In this document: positions 62,401 through 64,000 of the stretch, piece after piece | How the letters are laid out: the number at the start of each line of letters is the position of its first letter | Position numbering within the stretch: position 1 is the first letter of the stretch | Source: Chaetorhynchus papuensis | Lineage: Eukaryota > Chordata > Aves > Passeriformes > Rhipiduridae | NCBI GenBank assembly: GCA_013396525.1 | Contig: VWYX01000255.1 | Span: 248,001 to 312,000 of the forward strand | Reading direction: 5' to 3' | Length of the DNA: 64,000 nucleotides | The notes under the pieces: model-generated | Databases searched by the model: none | What the model was told of the DNA's origin: nothing | What the model saw: only the letters and a program-made list of their open reading frames with translations | Position numbers and translations under genes: made by a program

Positions 62401-64000
62401 CAGAAAAAATATGTCCTCCCCACCTCGACTGCAGGCATCTGGAGCACAGATCCGCTCTCCCTCTGCACATCTCCTCGCTTCCACTAGAAAACATGACACA
62501 GTGGTAGCACACTCTGCTTCAGGGCTGAAATGCTCATGAAAGGGAGGAGCACTGTTCCACTTACTTATACCAACAATTTATGTTGTGGGGTGAGGGAGAA
62601 GGGAAACTTAATTAAAAATATGCATCTGGAAAGAGCAGGAAGCAACAAGTACCAGTGGTGGAAGACTGAAATGCATGGGCTTGAGTGTTCAGAGCCAAAG
62701 GTACACACTAAAATACACTTCAGTGATCAGGACTTTGACAGCCTTGAACTGTGTGTTAAACAAAAACCAGAAAAGGTCACAGAGACATTAATGAAAAGGT
62801 ATTAGTCAAACAGACGTCCTTGTGTGGATGTGGCAGAGCCTGCACGGTGTCAGCTCAGCCAAGCCCCATCCATCCCTCCTGCAGAGGAGGCTGAGCCTCA
62901 CTCCCTCTTTTGGGCGTCTGTAGGTACCAAAGGTGCTTGGGGGCAAACGAGGGCTCTGAGCTGTGAGCAGGGCCCATGTCCAGCTGCTGCTCTGGAAGGC
63001 TGCAGCAGAGCAGCCTCATGCTGTATGAAGAGTTCTTGTACTGGAGGGGAGCTCGGGCAGGTTTCAGTCCCCTTGGAGGACATTCAGCTGCTGTAGCTCA
63101 GGTGCCTCACACTCCAGGGGCCAGCCCTGCCCTCCACTGCAGATGTGGGGTCTCACACAGGCCATCCTCCCTCCCTGCCAGCCCCACAACAATGTCCCAG
63201 CTCCCCAGAGAATCCTACCTGGCACTAGCGACTTATGTTTCAGCTGCTGATCTTCACCCTCTGGGCTTTAATTCCTCCACATACACATTGGCAAACTCTG
63301 CCTCGTTCCAAGAGCTTCTGGGAGGGGTAATTCAGGCACAGAGGGGAAAGGCAGAAAGGCTTTATGGTCTCCAGTGCAAATTACCACTCTTAAGAGAAAC
63401 AACATGCCCAGATTCTGAGATAAGTGGCTGTTCTGCTAACCAGAAAATGGCAGTAATGGGTTTGGATGTAATTGTGCTCCATTGGTACTATCTGGAATAA
63501 CACAGAATGTTATAACCTGGATGGATGTTGCTAGGGCTGTGCCAGAAAGAATCTCAGTACAGATGTGGATGACATTTAATTGAAATATTTTAGGGTCAAA
63601 AATCATGCTGCTGTTTTCTTTCTCATCTGTGTTTTAATAGAGCCATTTCTCCCTGGAACCTGGCCACCAGTTCTGTCTCCTGAAGCCACGCTGAGCCAAA
63701 TTCTGCTTGAGGGTCACAAGAGACGCCATGGAAAACCTGCCCCAGCCACTGTGCTGGATGGTCTGGAGGCACAACACTCCTCTCAGCAGCAGTGCTAAGG
63801 AAAACTTCTTGGAGAGGTTTCTCCTTTTTTTCCACATGGGATTTTTTTCACTGTACCATCTCCAAGAAAGCTCTGCTCTGGCTTCGTTTGGCTCTGCTGT
63901 TCCTCGAATACACAATGCATCTCCTTCCTCAGTGTATTTTGTTCACAAAATGGGCAGCTTCCTTTGTTTTTCTGCAGGAAGTATCTACCTGGATCTGATG
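59461..64000. other. Intergenic to window end, no gene seen
   Basis: Non-coding DNA with a T9 run followed by (GTT)4 at 59,992-60,013, a smaller CpG cluster near 60,215-60,320 and a GC-richer patch near 62,090-62,260. Frames of up to 174 codons occur near 63 kb, but they overlap on both strands and resemble no protein family. Confidence 0.45.

Noticed and set aside
62976..63500. A 174-codon plus-strand frame near the right edge
   Set aside because: The residues resemble no family, no splice-site pattern supports it, and smaller frames overlap on both strands.
1..64000. Search for CRISPR arrays, operons, phage or other bacterial-type systems
   Set aside because: The window is vertebrate nuclear DNA with spliced genes and CR1 elements; no such structures are present.

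Overview
This is vertebrate nuclear DNA, almost certainly from a bird. Two signs support this. First, several CR1 retrotransposon fragments carry the avian-style 3' end (runs of 'aatcacagaat' followed by 'ggttggaagggacc'). Second, the window holds a compact, intron-bearing INSIG2 gene whose exons join into a 225-residue protein, the length of human INSIG2. I cannot name the species from sequence alone. Most long open frames here are chance frames.

Layout. (1) 1-1,330: the 5' end of CCDC93 on the minus strand, with a CpG-rich promoter. Only the first coding exon (911-952) is inside the window; the gene runs off the left edge. (2) about 1,330-36,700: a non-coding intergenic stretch, mostly AT-rich, with CR1 fragments near 1.55, 30.7 and 32.2 kb, some GC-richer patches and a few stretches that look regulatory (for example near 16 kb). 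(3) 36,700-37,645: two CR1 fragments back to back, ending against a second CpG-rich promoter. (4) about 37,650-50,700: INSIG2 on the plus strand, with a non-coding first exon ending at 37,813, five coding exons between 41,801 and 48,223, and a 3' UTR of uncertain end. (5) 50,700-64,000: downstream non-coding DNA with a few homeodomain-site-rich or CpG-clustered segments. In human the region beyond INSIG2 leads to EN1, and the CCDC93/INSIG2 head-to-head order seen here is the same.

How the genes work. CCDC93 is a subunit of the CCC complex, which works with WASH and Retriever/Commander in endosomal recycling, including LDL-receptor traffic. INSIG2 is an ER membrane protein that, with oxysterol, retains the SCAP-SREBP complex and helps target HMG-CoA reductase for degradation. 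The two neighbours therefore both bear on cholesterol handling, but nothing in the sequence shows that they share regulation; their promoters are about 36.5 kb apart.

The items most worth a second look are: two upstream open reading frames in the INSIG2 5' UTR, one of which exists only after splicing; a decayed coding-like segment on the antisense strand of INSIG2 intron 3, which I do not recognise; a five-tract G-quadruplex motif 21 bases after the exon-1 splice donor; a near-perfect RFX X-box at 16.6 kb; and a paired-homeodomain P2 site in an enhancer-like segment at 57.4 kb. I did not find a clear previously undescribed system.
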